Below, in pieces: positions 33,435 to 41,772 of a DNA stretch of 64,000 bases. Position 1 is the stretch's first letter; the number at the start of each line of letters is the position of its first letter. Under the pieces are notes generated by a model that saw only the letters and a program-made list of their open reading frames with translations, had not been told where the DNA came from and made no database searches. This DNA is from an uncultured Oscillospiraceae bacterium. GTDB taxonomy: Bacteria > Bacillota > Clostridia > Oscillospirales > Ruminococcaceae. The DNA lies in assembly GCA_900539695.1 (NCBI GenBank), contig UQDG01000004.1, positions 62,001 through 126,000 of the forward strand, written 5' to 3'. The translations under genes and the position numbers were made by a program.

Positions 33435-33810
33435 CGCAAAGCCCCTCCACCGGGCTGGCCGCGCCGATGCGGTTGCCCGCACCCAGCAGCTTTTTTTCCA
33501 GCTTAGAGAGGTACAGCTCCCCGGCGCTGCCGCTGCTGCCCATGGTCCAGCTTTGGGTATAGCCCAGCGCTGTGGCACTGCCTTGGGTAGCGCCCATGGG
33601 GTACAGCGGGGTCTCGCCGCCGGTGCCGTCACCCAGCAGGCGGCGCACCATCCGGCAGGATACCAGCCGCTTTACATCAGGGTCAGCATCCTTGCCGTAG
33701 GCATCGATCACCAGGGCAGCTTCCTCCAGCAGGGCGGCCGTCCGCTCCCGTTCCTCCTGGGTCAGTGTGCGGAACCCGACCTCAACTTCCTCCACAATGG
33801 CGTATCCCAT
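33418..33810 (-). CDS. Head-tail adaptor (gp15/Gp19-like)
   Basis: 130 residues. VEVGFRTLTQEERERTAALL followed by RLVSCRMVRRLL and GYTQSWTMGSSG-type segments are hallmarks of the adaptor following capsid in Firmicute siphophages. Confidence 0.78.
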   Translation of the reverse strand: MGYAIVEEVEVGFRTLTQEERERTAALLEEAALVIDAYGKDADPDVKRLVSCRMVRRLLGDGTGGETPLYPMGATQGSATALGYTQSWTMGSSGSAGELYLSKLEKKLLGAGNRIGAASPVEGLCDAAGD

Positions 33811-33825
33811 GGGGTGCCCTCCTTA

Positions 33826-34686
33826 TCAGGCCTCGGTGCGCTTGATGTACAGGGTCTGCGGCTTGGAGACCTTGACGCCGTAGACCTTGCGGCCCTGCAC
33901 GGCGCTTGCACCGATGTACTTGCCGCTGCCGGCCAGATCCTGCAGGTGGACGGGAACCTGCCACTCCATCACGCGGTGGCACCAGTTCGGGTGACCGCAG
34001 ATGAACTCGGTGGTGGTCTTCTTGCTGGCCACGCGGGTGGTGTTCTCGTAATCCATGTTGTTGGATTCAAACACGTTGAAGCCCGCGATCTTACCGGCCA
34101 CGCCCGCCTGCACCATCTCCTGAGACAGGTCGCCGCGCTTGATGAAATGCTCATCCAGCATCAGCACTTCCAGGTACTCGGGCGAGACGATCATAAAGCG
34201 GCCATCGGCGGGTACGCCCTTGCGGCTCAGCACGCGCTTGGCCTCCAGCGCCAGCTTGTAGGCGTTGGCCTCGGTAGCGGCGGTCTTGGTGGCGCTGATG
34301 GTGGCGCCGCTGGCGGCCTGCAAAGCCTCGATGGACTTCTTGTCGATGGACAGGCCCAGGCTGTAACCGGCGCTGTCCAGGCGGTCGGCCACAATGCCAT
34401 CGGGCACACTGGCGGCATCAAAGCCGTCGATCAGCTCGTTCACGGCCTCGTCCTGGTCGATGTTCAGCTCCAGGTAGGTAGTGGTACCGGCCTCGGGGTC
34501 GATGCCGGTGGCCTTGTTGTAGTCCTTGACAGAGACCTCGGTATCACGCACCGGGATCTTGACCTTGCCCGCCTTGGGGTCGCCCTCGTAGCGGTTGTTA
34601 AAGATGTAGTTGTCACGGGTCACAAGCTGATTGCGCAGCTTAGCGTCCACCAGCTTGCTCCAGCGTTCCTGATTTGCATGTGCCAT
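33826..34686 (-). CDS. Major capsid protein
   Basis: 286 residues, AAAGGAG before the ATG. RWSKLVDAKLRNQLVTRDNY, YEGDPKAGKVKIPVRDTEV, DGRFMIVSPEYLEVLM and a C-terminal YGVKVSKPQTLYI make it a coat protein of the HK97-like, P22/SPP1-associated class. The adjacent scaffold gene supports this. Confidence 0.88.
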   Translation of the reverse strand: MAHANQERWSKLVDAKLRNQLVTRDNYIFNNRYEGDPKAGKVKIPVRDTEVSVKDYNKATGIDPEAGTTTYLELNIDQDEAVNELIDGFDAASVPDGIVADRLDSAGYSLGLSIDKKSIEALQAASGATISATKTAATEANAYKLALEAKRVLSRKGVPADGRFMIVSPEYLEVLMLDEHFIKRGDLSQEMVQAGVAGKIAGFNVFESNNMDYENTTRVASKKTTTEFICGHPNWCHRVMEWQVPVHLQDLAGSGKYIGASAVQGRKVYGVKVSKPQTLYIKRTEA

Positions 34687-34708
34687 AATTGGCTCCTTTC
34701 TGTAAAAC

Positions 34709-35257
34709 TTACACTTTCAAGTTCGGATTCATCGACGCGAAAGCAGCCTCCACGCCGTCCACCATGCCGCCCTTGCCGCGGGCGGCGGCCTCGCCGCCGT
34801 CTTTCACGTTGGGGTAGCCGCCGGGGGCGGCATCAAAGGCCCAGGCCTTGTCTTTCACCAGGGCATCCAGCGCGGTCTTGATGTCGCTGGTGCGGTCCTT
34901 GCTGGCTTTCAGCGCCGCCACATCCAGCATCCCGCGGATGGCCTTTACATCGCGGCCGCGTGCATCGCGGATGGCACCGTCCAGGGCGGCATCAAAGGCA
35001 AAGCTGTCGGCCTGGTCGGTCAGCTGGCCCTGCAGCTTGGTGATCTGGCCCTTCAGATCAGCCACGTCCACCCCCTCAAAGGCTTTCAGGCCGTCTTTGG
35101 CGGTGTTCAGCTGCTTGGTCAGGTCATCCACCTGGCCTTGCAGGCTGGCGGCCTTGGTCTTTTCGGCGGTGACGTCCCTGCCGTTTTCGCCCATTAGCCA
35201 ATCCAGCTGTTCATCGGTAATGCCGGGGATCTTGTTCTTGACTTCTTCGCGTTTCAT
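34709..35257 (-). CDS. Scaffolding protein (Phage_GP20 type)
   Basis: 182 residues, highly charged. A coiled coil (about 30-90) follows an N-terminal GITDEQLDWLMGENGRDV. The FAFDAALDGAIRDARGRDVK and IRGMLDVAAL segments are family-specific. It directs procapsid assembly and is expelled later. Directly precedes capsid. Confidence 0.85.
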   Translation of the reverse strand: MKREEVKNKIPGITDEQLDWLMGENGRDVTAEKTKAASLQGQVDDLTKQLNTAKDGLKAFEGVDVADLKGQITKLQGQLTDQADSFAFDAALDGAIRDARGRDVKAIRGMLDVAALKASKDRTSDIKTALDALVKDKAWAFDAAPGGYPNVKDGGEAAARGKGGMVDGVEAAFASMNPNLKV

Positions 35258-35345
35258 AAGGGTTCCTTTCCGCCTGCGCTTTGTTTACGCGGGTCGCATC
35301 CGCCTTGGCTGTGCAGTTTTACGCCATGCCGGGCAATTTTGGGTA

Positions 35346-35410
35346 TAAAAAACGCCCGCCCCGGCCTCATGCGGCCAGGTTAGACATAAATGCAGCGCCG
35401 AAGCGCTGCT
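35346..35410 (-). other. Hairpin-rich spacer before the scaffold gene
   Basis: In the minus direction CAGCGC-TTCG-GCGCTG, then GGCC-GCATGA-GGCC and a GC-rich run ending GCGTTTTTT. It may be a weak terminator separating the lipoprotein genes from head genes, or processing signals. Confidence 0.45.
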
Positions 35411-35422
35411 GTTATATCGTGC

Positions 35423-35542
35423 CTACCAATAATTACGGATAAAATCTATAAGTAGTAAAATAGATAGGATGGCTGTTACAATCAATATGGTTGCAACAGC
35501 CATCACGGCAAGGCAGCCTACAACCATAAAAATCATGCGCAC
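35423..35542 (-). CDS. Tiny membrane protein after the lipoprotein gene
   Basis: 39 residues from GTG at 35542 (GGAG 7 nt upstream) or 37 from the ATG at 35536. It is one long hydrophobic helix (FMVVGCLAVMAVATILIVTA) ending in LLLIDFIRNYW. It starts 14 bp after the lipoprotein stop. Low GC like that gene. Possibly superinfection exclusion or immunity; no family recognised. Confidence 0.6.
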   Translation of the reverse strand: MRMIFMVVGCLAVMAVATILIVTAILSILLLIDFIRNYW

Positions 35543-35556
35543 AGAAATTCTCCAGA

Positions 35557-35940
35557 TTACGGCTTGACTTCCACGCTGGGCAGTATGTCCGCGTGGAAAT
35601 ACAGTTTGTAGTGGTATGGGTCGGTATGCGTGCCGGTAATATCTTCTACGACATACATCGTGTACTCATTCAGGTAGATGTAGTTGACTTTGTACTGGTC
35701 AGGCCCGATTTTTACGGTACAGACCAGCTCATCGTTGTCATTGTTGCTGATAGACATGTAGCCCTCGGCTTCCATGACAATCGTGTCGGTGCGGGCATTG
35801 TAGACGGTGATCTTACGCTCGCTTTCAAAGTAATCGGCCTGCTTAGCAATGTTGTAGTTGGCTTTATCAGCTTCCGAACATCCGCATAGCAGCATTGTGG
35901 CAATCAGAACAGAAAAAACTGTGGAAAAGATTTTTTTCAT
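35557..35940 (-). CDS. Prophage lipoprotein of unknown function
   Basis: 127 residues from the ATG at 35940 (AAGGAG upstream). The signal peptide MKKIFSTVFSVLIATMLLCG leads to lipobox L-C-G-C (Cys 21), so the mature protein would be tethered outside the membrane. The rest is small, beta-rich and acidic (ITVYNARTDTIVMEAEGYMS, NNDNDELVCTVKI). GC is well below neighbouring head genes. Located between a toxin-tailed head protein and scaffold; immunity or superinfection exclusion are the main ideas. Confidence 0.75.
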   Translation of the reverse strand: MKKIFSTVFSVLIATMLLCGCSEADKANYNIAKQADYFESERKITVYNARTDTIVMEAEGYMSISNNDNDELVCTVKIGPDQYKVNYIYLNEYTMYVVEDITGTHTDPYHYKLYFHADILPSVEVKP

Positions 35941-36037
35941 GTTAGACTCCTTACTGATTTTATTGACTTTTCTATGATGTTTGAATATAATATAGGTGAG
36001 GCTCCCCTCCGCCCGTTCTGGTGGGGGTGGTAAAGCC

Positions 36038-37210
36038 TCATTTTTTGTATCGAATCGCTCTGACAATCTTTCCATGATTTAGGATTAAAATATCTGCTGT
36101 ACATTTTTCTTGCCGTTCCAAACGGCGTATCACAATTTTTCCTATGTCCTGAATAGAGACTTCATTGTCGCCATAGTCCAAAATTACGCCGCCAGGATTT
36201 TCAAGTATTTGTTTTAATGCGTTTCGCAGTGCACTATCGGCAGATTTTTCGGTTGTGGTAGTTTTTAATTCCCATCCCTTGCCACGCCACAAAAAATCTG
36301 GAGTCTTTTCATAAAGCCCGCCATCTTCAGCCAGTAGCACAATGTCGCCGCCGAGGTTTTCGTGCAGCCATTGTGCTGTTTTTATTTCCTCGGCATGGTG
36401 GGAAATACGGTAGCCCTCGCCGTAGGTCAAAGTGCCTGCACCGGGTTTGGCATTGCGCTGGTATTCTTCCAACACATCCAACATTCCGCCGGAAGTGGGG
36501 AAAGTTTCGGCTTCAAGGGCTTTCCTCGCCGCATACGCCGCCCGTTTCTGGGCGTTGATGCGCTCGCGGTTCCTGGCGTAGTTCACCCGGCGCAGAGCGT
36601 TCACATCGCTGCCAGCGTCCCGGTACTGTTTCAGGTACTTCTCCGGGTCATACCCGGCCACCGTGCTGGCACCGTCAAACCGTATCGCGTACTCGCAGTC
36701 GCAGTTGGCGTGGATATGCTCGGCGTGCCCGCCCTTGATGGCTGCCTGGCTGGCTTTCTGCCAGCCGCGGCTTGCCAGCGTCAGGCAAAAGGCGCAGGTG
36801 TCACCCTGGGGCACCCAGGCAAACTCGGCCCCGTCCCGCAGGGCGTTTTTTAAGGTCGTGTCGGCTCCGGCGCGTTTGACCAGGCGGCTGACCCCGCGCT
36901 GCATCTGGGGCGGGCTGGCCTTGGTGGCCTGCACCATCCTGGCTATCTCGCCGTAGCTGGCCGGTTCGGCAGGCTCGGCGGCAGGCACCCCCGCCCGGGC
37001 CGCAGCGGCCAGGGCATCGTACATCTGGCAGGCCAGTTCGGCGCTGCCCTCGCCGTACTTTGTCACCAGCGCGTGGGCGTAGGCGATCAATGTATCAGTG
37101 TCCCCGGTGCCGTGGGCGGCTATGTAGTCAGCCATCAGCTGCCCGGCACTCTGGTTCAGCCGGGCCAGGCGGGCCACATACTCACTCCACGTTTGTGCCG
37201 TCAGCTTCAT
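36038..37210 (-). CDS. MuF-type minor head protein with C-terminal nuclease-toxin domain
   Basis: 390 residues. About 1-235 is a phage minor head protein (GDTCAFC at 136-142 and HANCDCEY at 167-174, typical paired cysteines). After a linker (to about 260), GC falls and a new domain follows: ISHHAEEIKTAQWLHENLGG, then TPDFLWRGKGWELKT, giving P304-D305 and E314-x-K316 of a PD-(D/E)xK site, as in the CdiA C-terminal tRNase family (PF18451-like). MuF fusions with polymorphic toxins are known in temperate phages; nuclease activity here is inferred. It overlaps portal by 29 bp. Confidence 0.8.
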   Translation of the reverse strand: MKLTAQTWSEYVARLARLNQSAGQLMADYIAAHGTGDTDTLIAYAHALVTKYGEGSAELACQMYDALAAAARAGVPAAEPAEPASYGEIARMVQATKASPPQMQRGVSRLVKRAGADTTLKNALRDGAEFAWVPQGDTCAFCLTLASRGWQKASQAAIKGGHAEHIHANCDCEYAIRFDGASTVAGYDPEKYLKQYRDAGSDVNALRRVNYARNRERINAQKRAAYAARKALEAETFPTSGGMLDVLEEYQRNAKPGAGTLTYGEGYRISHHAEEIKTAQWLHENLGGDIVLLAEDGGLYEKTPDFLWRGKGWELKTTTTEKSADSALRNALKQILENPGGVILDYGDNEVSIQDIGKIVIRRLERQEKCTADILILNHGKIVRAIRYKK

Positions 37211-38585
37211 CTTCGACCTCTAACAAAACCTGCTGCCCCCGCACCCGCTGCTCCTGGGCCTTGATGCGCAAAATGTCCGCCTGGTCAAAACCGATCATCT
37301 CCAAAAAGGTATCGGTGCTGGCAAACTCCTGCCGTGCCGTGGCAATCTTGATGGCAGCGTCCGCGGTCACGGCTACGCTGGGCATGGCGGGGTTCTTGAA
37401 GTGGGCCATAACGTCCCGCTCCTCCTCGGTCAGTTCATCCAGCGTCACGCTGCGGGCAATGGCCTGGGCCATTCGGGCAATGGTGCGCAGCGCATCGCCG
37501 TTGCCGGTGTTCAACTGCTGGGCCATCAGCACCAGGGTCTGGCTCTGGGCCAGAATCGCATCACTGCTGGTGGGGTTGGCATCATTGATCACGCCCACAT
37601 CGGTCACGGTCAGGCCGGTGGCGGCGGCAAACTGGGTGGCGGTCATCCGCATTTTTTCCACATGGGGTGCCAGGCTGCCCTGGGCCAGCTGGCCAAACAG
37701 CGGGTTTTCTCCGGTCTCTGGGTTGCTGGTAGCGGTCAGCAGGCTGCCCACATAGGTTTTGAACTTGTCGTTCATGATGGTATCGTACTGCTCATCGGTC
37801 ACGCCCAGCAGATATTTCTGGGGCGTGGTGTCGAACTCCAGCGCCACGGTGGCGTTCGCAACAATGCGGACATAATCATCGATCAGTGCGCGGATGGCCT
37901 TTTTCAGCCGGGAGCGGCCAAAGGGTTTGTCGCTGGTGGCGTTCCAGATCAGCGGCTCCATCAGAGGGCGGCCCATACGGTGCCGGTGGCGTGTGGCTCG
38001 CCACTGGTTCTGCACCATTTCCAGCACGATGACCGCCTCATCGGTGTAAAAGTTGACAAGGCGGGGCAACCAGCGCCCTTTGAACTGCTCATCCGGCACG
38101 GTGTCAATGATGGCAAGCCCGCAGTCGATGCGCCCTTTTTCGCCGCTCCACAAAGCCGCCGCTGTGACGGGGCTGTGGAAACGGACCCGGCAGCCTATGG
38201 CATCATCGGCGGAGAGTGAGGCAAACACACAGCCATATTTCAGCTCATCCCGGCAGGCCTTGCTGTACTCGGCAATCAACCGGTTGTTGGCTACCATCTG
38301 GGTCAGGGCTTCGGTGTTTTTGCCTACAAAACCGTCAAACATGCTGCGCGCAGCCAGCACATCCACGGTTTTCTGGCCCCAGTTGCAGCCGACCTCCAGC
38401 TTTTTGATGCCGCCGGGCAGCGCAATGCCGATGTTTACATCGTTCAGGGTGATGTGCCCCTCGTAGTATTTGTCTTTGGTCTCATTGTAGGGCTGGTGGT
38501 AGTTGAACACCTCGGCCAGCGTTGCCAGCTGCCGGTTTTCCTCCAGGGTCAGCCCTGTGATGATGCCAAAATGCAGGTCGGTCAT
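37182..38585 (-). CDS. Portal protein (SPP1 gp6-like)
   Basis: 467 residues from the ATG at 38585, which has AAAAGGAG upstream. GGIKKLEVGCNWGQK-like N-terminal core, HRHRMGRPLMEPLIW mid-protein, and a helical C-terminal crown. It forms the dodecameric packaging channel. Directly follows large terminase. Confidence 0.85.
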   Translation of the reverse strand: MTDLHFGIITGLTLEENRQLATLAEVFNYHQPYNETKDKYYEGHITLNDVNIGIALPGGIKKLEVGCNWGQKTVDVLAARSMFDGFVGKNTEALTQMVANNRLIAEYSKACRDELKYGCVFASLSADDAIGCRVRFHSPVTAAALWSGEKGRIDCGLAIIDTVPDEQFKGRWLPRLVNFYTDEAVIVLEMVQNQWRATRHRHRMGRPLMEPLIWNATSDKPFGRSRLKKAIRALIDDYVRIVANATVALEFDTTPQKYLLGVTDEQYDTIMNDKFKTYVGSLLTATSNPETGENPLFGQLAQGSLAPHVEKMRMTATQFAAATGLTVTDVGVINDANPTSSDAILAQSQTLVLMAQQLNTGNGDALRTIARMAQAIARSVTLDELTEEERDVMAHFKNPAMPSVAVTADAAIKIATARQEFASTDTFLEMIGFDQADILRIKAQEQRVRGQQVLLEVEDEADGTNVE

Positions 38586-38596
38586 CTTTGCTCCTT

Positions 38597-40036
38597 TTAG
38601 CCGATGCGCATCTTGCGTGTCGGGTCTCGTTTGCAGGTTTTTGCGCCCCAAAGGGCCAGGGCACAGGCTTCCACCGGCAGGCTGTTGTCGCCGCCAAAGC
38701 CGTACCCGCCGCCGATGGGCCGCTTGATGGCGGTCACCGCGCTCTCGTTCAGCACCGTCTGGGGGCGATACCAGGTCAGGCTGTGCTCGTTCACGCTGTT
38801 GGTAAAACCGCCCACCGCCGCGATCACATCTTTCGTGCCGGGGCGGATGACGGAATTTTTCGCTTTCCAGATGGGGCGGATGCGCTCCACCAGCACGTCC
38901 ACGCCGTTGCGGCCGTCAATGACCACACAGCTGGCGCGGTCGTAGCGGACATTCAGCCAATCGGCCAGCCAGCCCAGCCCCTGCCCCGCGGGCCGCATCT
39001 CAATCAGCGAGACGCGGGCAGGTCCCTCTTTCGGGATGACCGCACCACACAGGCAGACGGCGGAGCCATCCGGCGCAAACTTCACCCCGTAGGCAGTCTT
39101 GCCCTCGGGCTTCATCTCGTCGCTGCCGCACTGCTCCCAGGCGGCTTTGTTCAGGGCGTAGTCCAGCTGTTCAGCTGTTACCGGGCTCCACCAGCCCAAG
39201 CGCTCCCGGGCGAAGGTGTCGGGGTCCATCTGTTCCACCTCGCCCTCAATGGTGGTCAGCTGGATGCGCCGCCCCAGTGCCGGGTTAGTCGCCGCCCAGC
39301 GGCGCTTGTCGTGTACGTCCCCAATTTCGGGTACAGAAAACTCAAACCAGGCGGTCTTGCGGCTCTCGCCTTCCAGCGCCTTGCTGCGGATGCCCCGGAA
39401 CACCGTACCCACGGCGGTCTCATCGGGCGGGGTGCCCAGGTACAGCGTCTGCGGGTTCAGGCTGGCCGAGATGGCCGGCAGAAAGGATGCCTGCTGGTTC
39501 GCGTCCAGTTCCTGGGCCTCGTCAAAGATCAGCAGGTCACCATGCTGGCCGCGGCCGCCGTTGCGGGTACGGGCCAGAAACTTGATGCGCGCGCCGGACT
39601 TCAGGATGATCTGCTCGCGCCCGATGGCCGTCTTGATCTCGGCCACATAGCGCCGCAGTTTCGGCCCCTCGAAAAAGTCCCGCATTTCCTCAAAAGTCTC
39701 GGTGGCGGTTTTCTGCAGATGGGCGGTGTAGATGACCTGTTCGTTGTACATCAGCATCCCGGCCTCGCTCCGCGCCTGGATCAGCAGGCTTTTGCCGTTC
39801 TGGCGCGGTACGCTGCCGCCTGCCGTGGGCGCGGCCCACTTGCCCGCCGGGGTAAACCCCATCCAGTCGTCCAGTACGTCACCCTGCCAGGGGTCCAGCA
39901 CAGTGCCGCCTACCCGCACCAGCTTGGCAGCGTCCAGCCCGTCCGACCGCTGGTACTCAGGCGCGATCCTTTCGGACGGCTCCTGGCTTCCCATCAGCGG
40001 CGCGCTCGCCAAGGATGTCGCTGACTTCGTCGCCAT
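38597..40036 (-). CDS. Terminase large subunit
   Basis: 479 residues from ATG 40036. Walker A-like VPRQNGKS (about 80-87) and Walker B LLIFDEAQE form the ATPase; the nuclease half has VVIDGRNGVDVLVERI and FGGDNSLPVEACALAL. It packages DNA. Start codon overlaps the small-terminase gene. HNH adjacency is typical of cos-type packagers. Confidence 0.93.
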   Translation of the reverse strand: MATKSATSLASAPLMGSQEPSERIAPEYQRSDGLDAAKLVRVGGTVLDPWQGDVLDDWMGFTPAGKWAAPTAGGSVPRQNGKSLLIQARSEAGMLMYNEQVIYTAHLQKTATETFEEMRDFFEGPKLRRYVAEIKTAIGREQIILKSGARIKFLARTRNGGRGQHGDLLIFDEAQELDANQQASFLPAISASLNPQTLYLGTPPDETAVGTVFRGIRSKALEGESRKTAWFEFSVPEIGDVHDKRRWAATNPALGRRIQLTTIEGEVEQMDPDTFARERLGWWSPVTAEQLDYALNKAAWEQCGSDEMKPEGKTAYGVKFAPDGSAVCLCGAVIPKEGPARVSLIEMRPAGQGLGWLADWLNVRYDRASCVVIDGRNGVDVLVERIRPIWKAKNSVIRPGTKDVIAAVGGFTNSVNEHSLTWYRPQTVLNESAVTAIKRPIGGGYGFGGDNSLPVEACALALWGAKTCKRDPTRKMRIG

Positions 40037-40211
40037 GGTTATTTGCTCCCTCGATTTCTTCAATTTCCCGGATGGTCTCCCGGTACTGTTTGGCCAGCGG
40101 CGGCAGCGCCTTGGGGTCGTTGCAGCTGTCGATACTGCCCGCCAGCACTTTTGCGAGTTCCTTCAACTGCAAAAGCCGGTCGTTCCGGGCCGTCACGCTC
40201 TTCATCTTCAT
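39957..40211 (-). CDS. Terminase small subunit-like protein
   Basis: 84 residues, helical (RLLQLKELAKVLAGSID, QYRETIREIEEIEG). It matches the short small-terminase-like proteins placed before HK97-type TerL. GGGAG lies 7 nt before the ATG. It overlaps TerL by 80 bp. Confidence 0.7.
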   Translation of the reverse strand: MKMKSVTARNDRLLQLKELAKVLAGSIDSCNDPKALPPLAKQYRETIREIEEIEGANNHGDEVSDILGERAADGKPGAVRKDRA

Positions 40212-40287
40212 TCAAAAACTCCCTGTGTGTAAATCGGCGCTGGACGGGGCGAGGTCGCCGCCGCGGGGGCCGGGGGACCCTCCCCAC

Positions 40288-40653
40288 CTACCAATTTCCG
40301 TCGCTGATTTTGGGTGATTTCGTGATTTTTTGCCCCGAATCTGCCACGAAAACGCCTGTTTTGTTGCCTTTTTGCGCATTGCAAAAGTAATGTGCAGGCT
40401 GCAAGTTGCCCCAATCCTCGGCCGCAGCGCGGGGCGAAGCATACCCGAACTGCCGCCACTTCGACACAGGTTTGATCTCATCAATCACAAAGGACAGCGG
40501 ATGCGCGGCATCGGACGGTTCATCGTAATGAATCGGCCCCAGCCTGCCATGGCAGATGCCGCACGGTCCGCCCATGGCCCGCAGCCTGGCGCGGTACTTG
40601 CGGCGCAGGGCCCCGTTGGCATACCGGGGATTGCCGGTCGGTCGTTTCTCCAT
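40288..40653 (-). CDS. HNH endonuclease
   Basis: 121 residues from ATG 40653. Zinc knuckles CGIC and HYFCN, with DEIKPVSKW and LQPAHYFCNAQKGNK forming the HNH site. Phage HNH proteins next to terminase assist DNA cutting at cos. Confidence 0.88.
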   Translation of the reverse strand: MEKRPTGNPRYANGALRRKYRARLRAMGGPCGICHGRLGPIHYDEPSDAAHPLSFVIDEIKPVSKWRQFGYASPRAAAEDWGNLQPAHYFCNAQKGNKTGVFVADSGQKITKSPKISDGNW

Positions 40654-40682
40654 AGGCACCCCCGGTGGTTGAAATATTCCGC

Positions 40683-40699
40683 GTGTCCAATATGGACAC
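40683..40699. promoter_or_regulatory. ParB-like site (before HNH)
   Basis: GTGTCCAATATGGACAC, 30 bp upstream of the HNH start. Confidence 0.7.
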
Positions 40700-41061
40700 A
40701 TTGCCCCGCCGGGGCAGAATAAAATACAATAGATGCCCAGCGGCGCGAGACGGAGTTTCTTTGTCTCAATGCAGGTGAGCCTCTCCCGCCCGCTGGGCAT
40801 GATGGTCTATTGCCATCCGTCAGCTGCTTATTTATTACAGCGCCAGCAGCGGCGCAATGGAGCCGTACACAGGCCTTGCACCTGTACCGCGCATTGCTTA
40901 GGACGCAGCGCTCATCCCGTTGGGGAATTGCCTAAAGACCAGCGGGAAGCTATACGGCAAAGTGCCGGTCTTTCCCGGCTGTCAATAAGGAGACATAACA
41001 TGCCCAGTCTGGCGGAATCGAACCGCCGGGCGTGAGGGCGCCCGCAACCCTGCAACCTGGA

Positions 41062-41094
41062 TAAAAAATAGCCGCCCCGATATGGGGCGACTAT
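41062..41094 (-). terminator. Terminator of the early operon
   Basis: On the minus strand ATAGTCGCCCC pairs with GGGGCGGCTAT around ATATC, followed by TTTTTT. It separates replication genes from packaging genes. Confidence 0.85.
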
Positions 41095-41197
41095 CGTTCA
41101 GGAGGATATCTGAACAAGCAAGCCGTCGAGTATCAAGCCCCAACCTACCCGACACCATCAGCCTACCACACTGGGGCGGAACTAAGCGGAACTAATT

Positions 41198-41602
41198 TTA
41201 AAAAACTCTTGACAATTTCAAAACGGCGCGACGGTGCAGCTTGCGCACATACCGTTCGGTCACACGCATCCTGTCCGCAATCTGGCGGTTGGTCTTGCCG
41301 CCCAAGTAGCGCAGCTGTAGCACTTCGCGCTCTAAAGCATCATCAAGATCGCTAATTGCTCCATCAATCTCAACTTTTACGGCCTCGCCATTCATCAACT
41401 GTGCGGCCAGGTTTTGCCGACGCGTGTTGATGCTGACCAATACGGCATCAAGGTCATCGGCCCCGCCGGGGCTGGCCTTGCGCAAGATATCAACATAGGC
41501 GGCACGGCGTTCATCTTCCCGCAATTGTTCTCTCAAGCGTGGCTCTATCTGCCGGGCGTTGCGGTAGCGGTTCAGCCATGCGGTCATTTCATCATAGGTC
41601 AA
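41198..41602 (-). CDS. Sigma-70-region-4-like late gene regulator
   Basis: 134 residues. The C-terminal HTH (LEREVLQLRYLGGKTNRQIA, then RMRVTERYVRKLHRRAVLKL) is region-4-like as in ArpU/RinA/DUF1492 regulators that activate phage late operons. The probable start is TTG at 41602 (GAGG upstream), overlapping the previous stop. Last gene of the early operon, ideal for switching on terminase and structural genes. Confidence 0.8.
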   Translation of the reverse strand: MTYDEMTAWLNRYRNARQIEPRLREQLREDERRAAYVDILRKASPGGADDLDAVLVSINTRRQNLAAQLMNGEAVKVEIDGAISDLDDALEREVLQLRYLGGKTNRQIADRMRVTERYVRKLHRRAVLKLSRVF

Positions 41603-41772
41603 GGATCCTCGCCTCCATGTCTGTGCTCCATTGACGTGTCATCGTCTTGCAACTTGTTCTGTGATGCCTCTCTGCCCACCGAAACACCCAGGGCATAAAA
41701 CACCACAAACAGCCCGGCCAGCACTGCACCGCCGATGACCTCAAGGATGAAATTTGCAATTGTAGCCATCAT
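41599..41772 (-). CDS. Small single-pass membrane protein between parB and sigma gene
   Basis: 57 residues: MMATIANFILEVIGGAVLAG continues as a helix to about 33, then a charged tail (GREASQNKLQDDDTSMEHRH). Starts in an ATGA overlap with parB stop and ends overlapping the next start, so translation is coupled. Unknown function; could link the partition complex to the membrane. Confidence 0.7.
   Translation of the reverse strand: MMATIANFILEVIGGAVLAGLFVVFYALGVSVGREASQNKLQDDDTSMEHRHGGEDP

Larger units (their letters stand above)
40654..41197. other. 544-bp non-coding region; likely packaging/regulatory region
   Basis: No convincing gene. It holds a ParB-like palindrome (40683-40699), a 13-bp GC palindrome (40703-40715), a tRNA-like 3'-half fragment (minus, about 41002-41055) and the early-operon terminator. 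Its place before terminase genes makes it a candidate cos region, but no cos consensus can be read. Confidence 0.5.

Noticed and set aside
40995..41060. Complete tRNA gene
   Set aside because: T-arm and an anticodon-like stem are present but no 5' acceptor strand or D-arm pairs with them.
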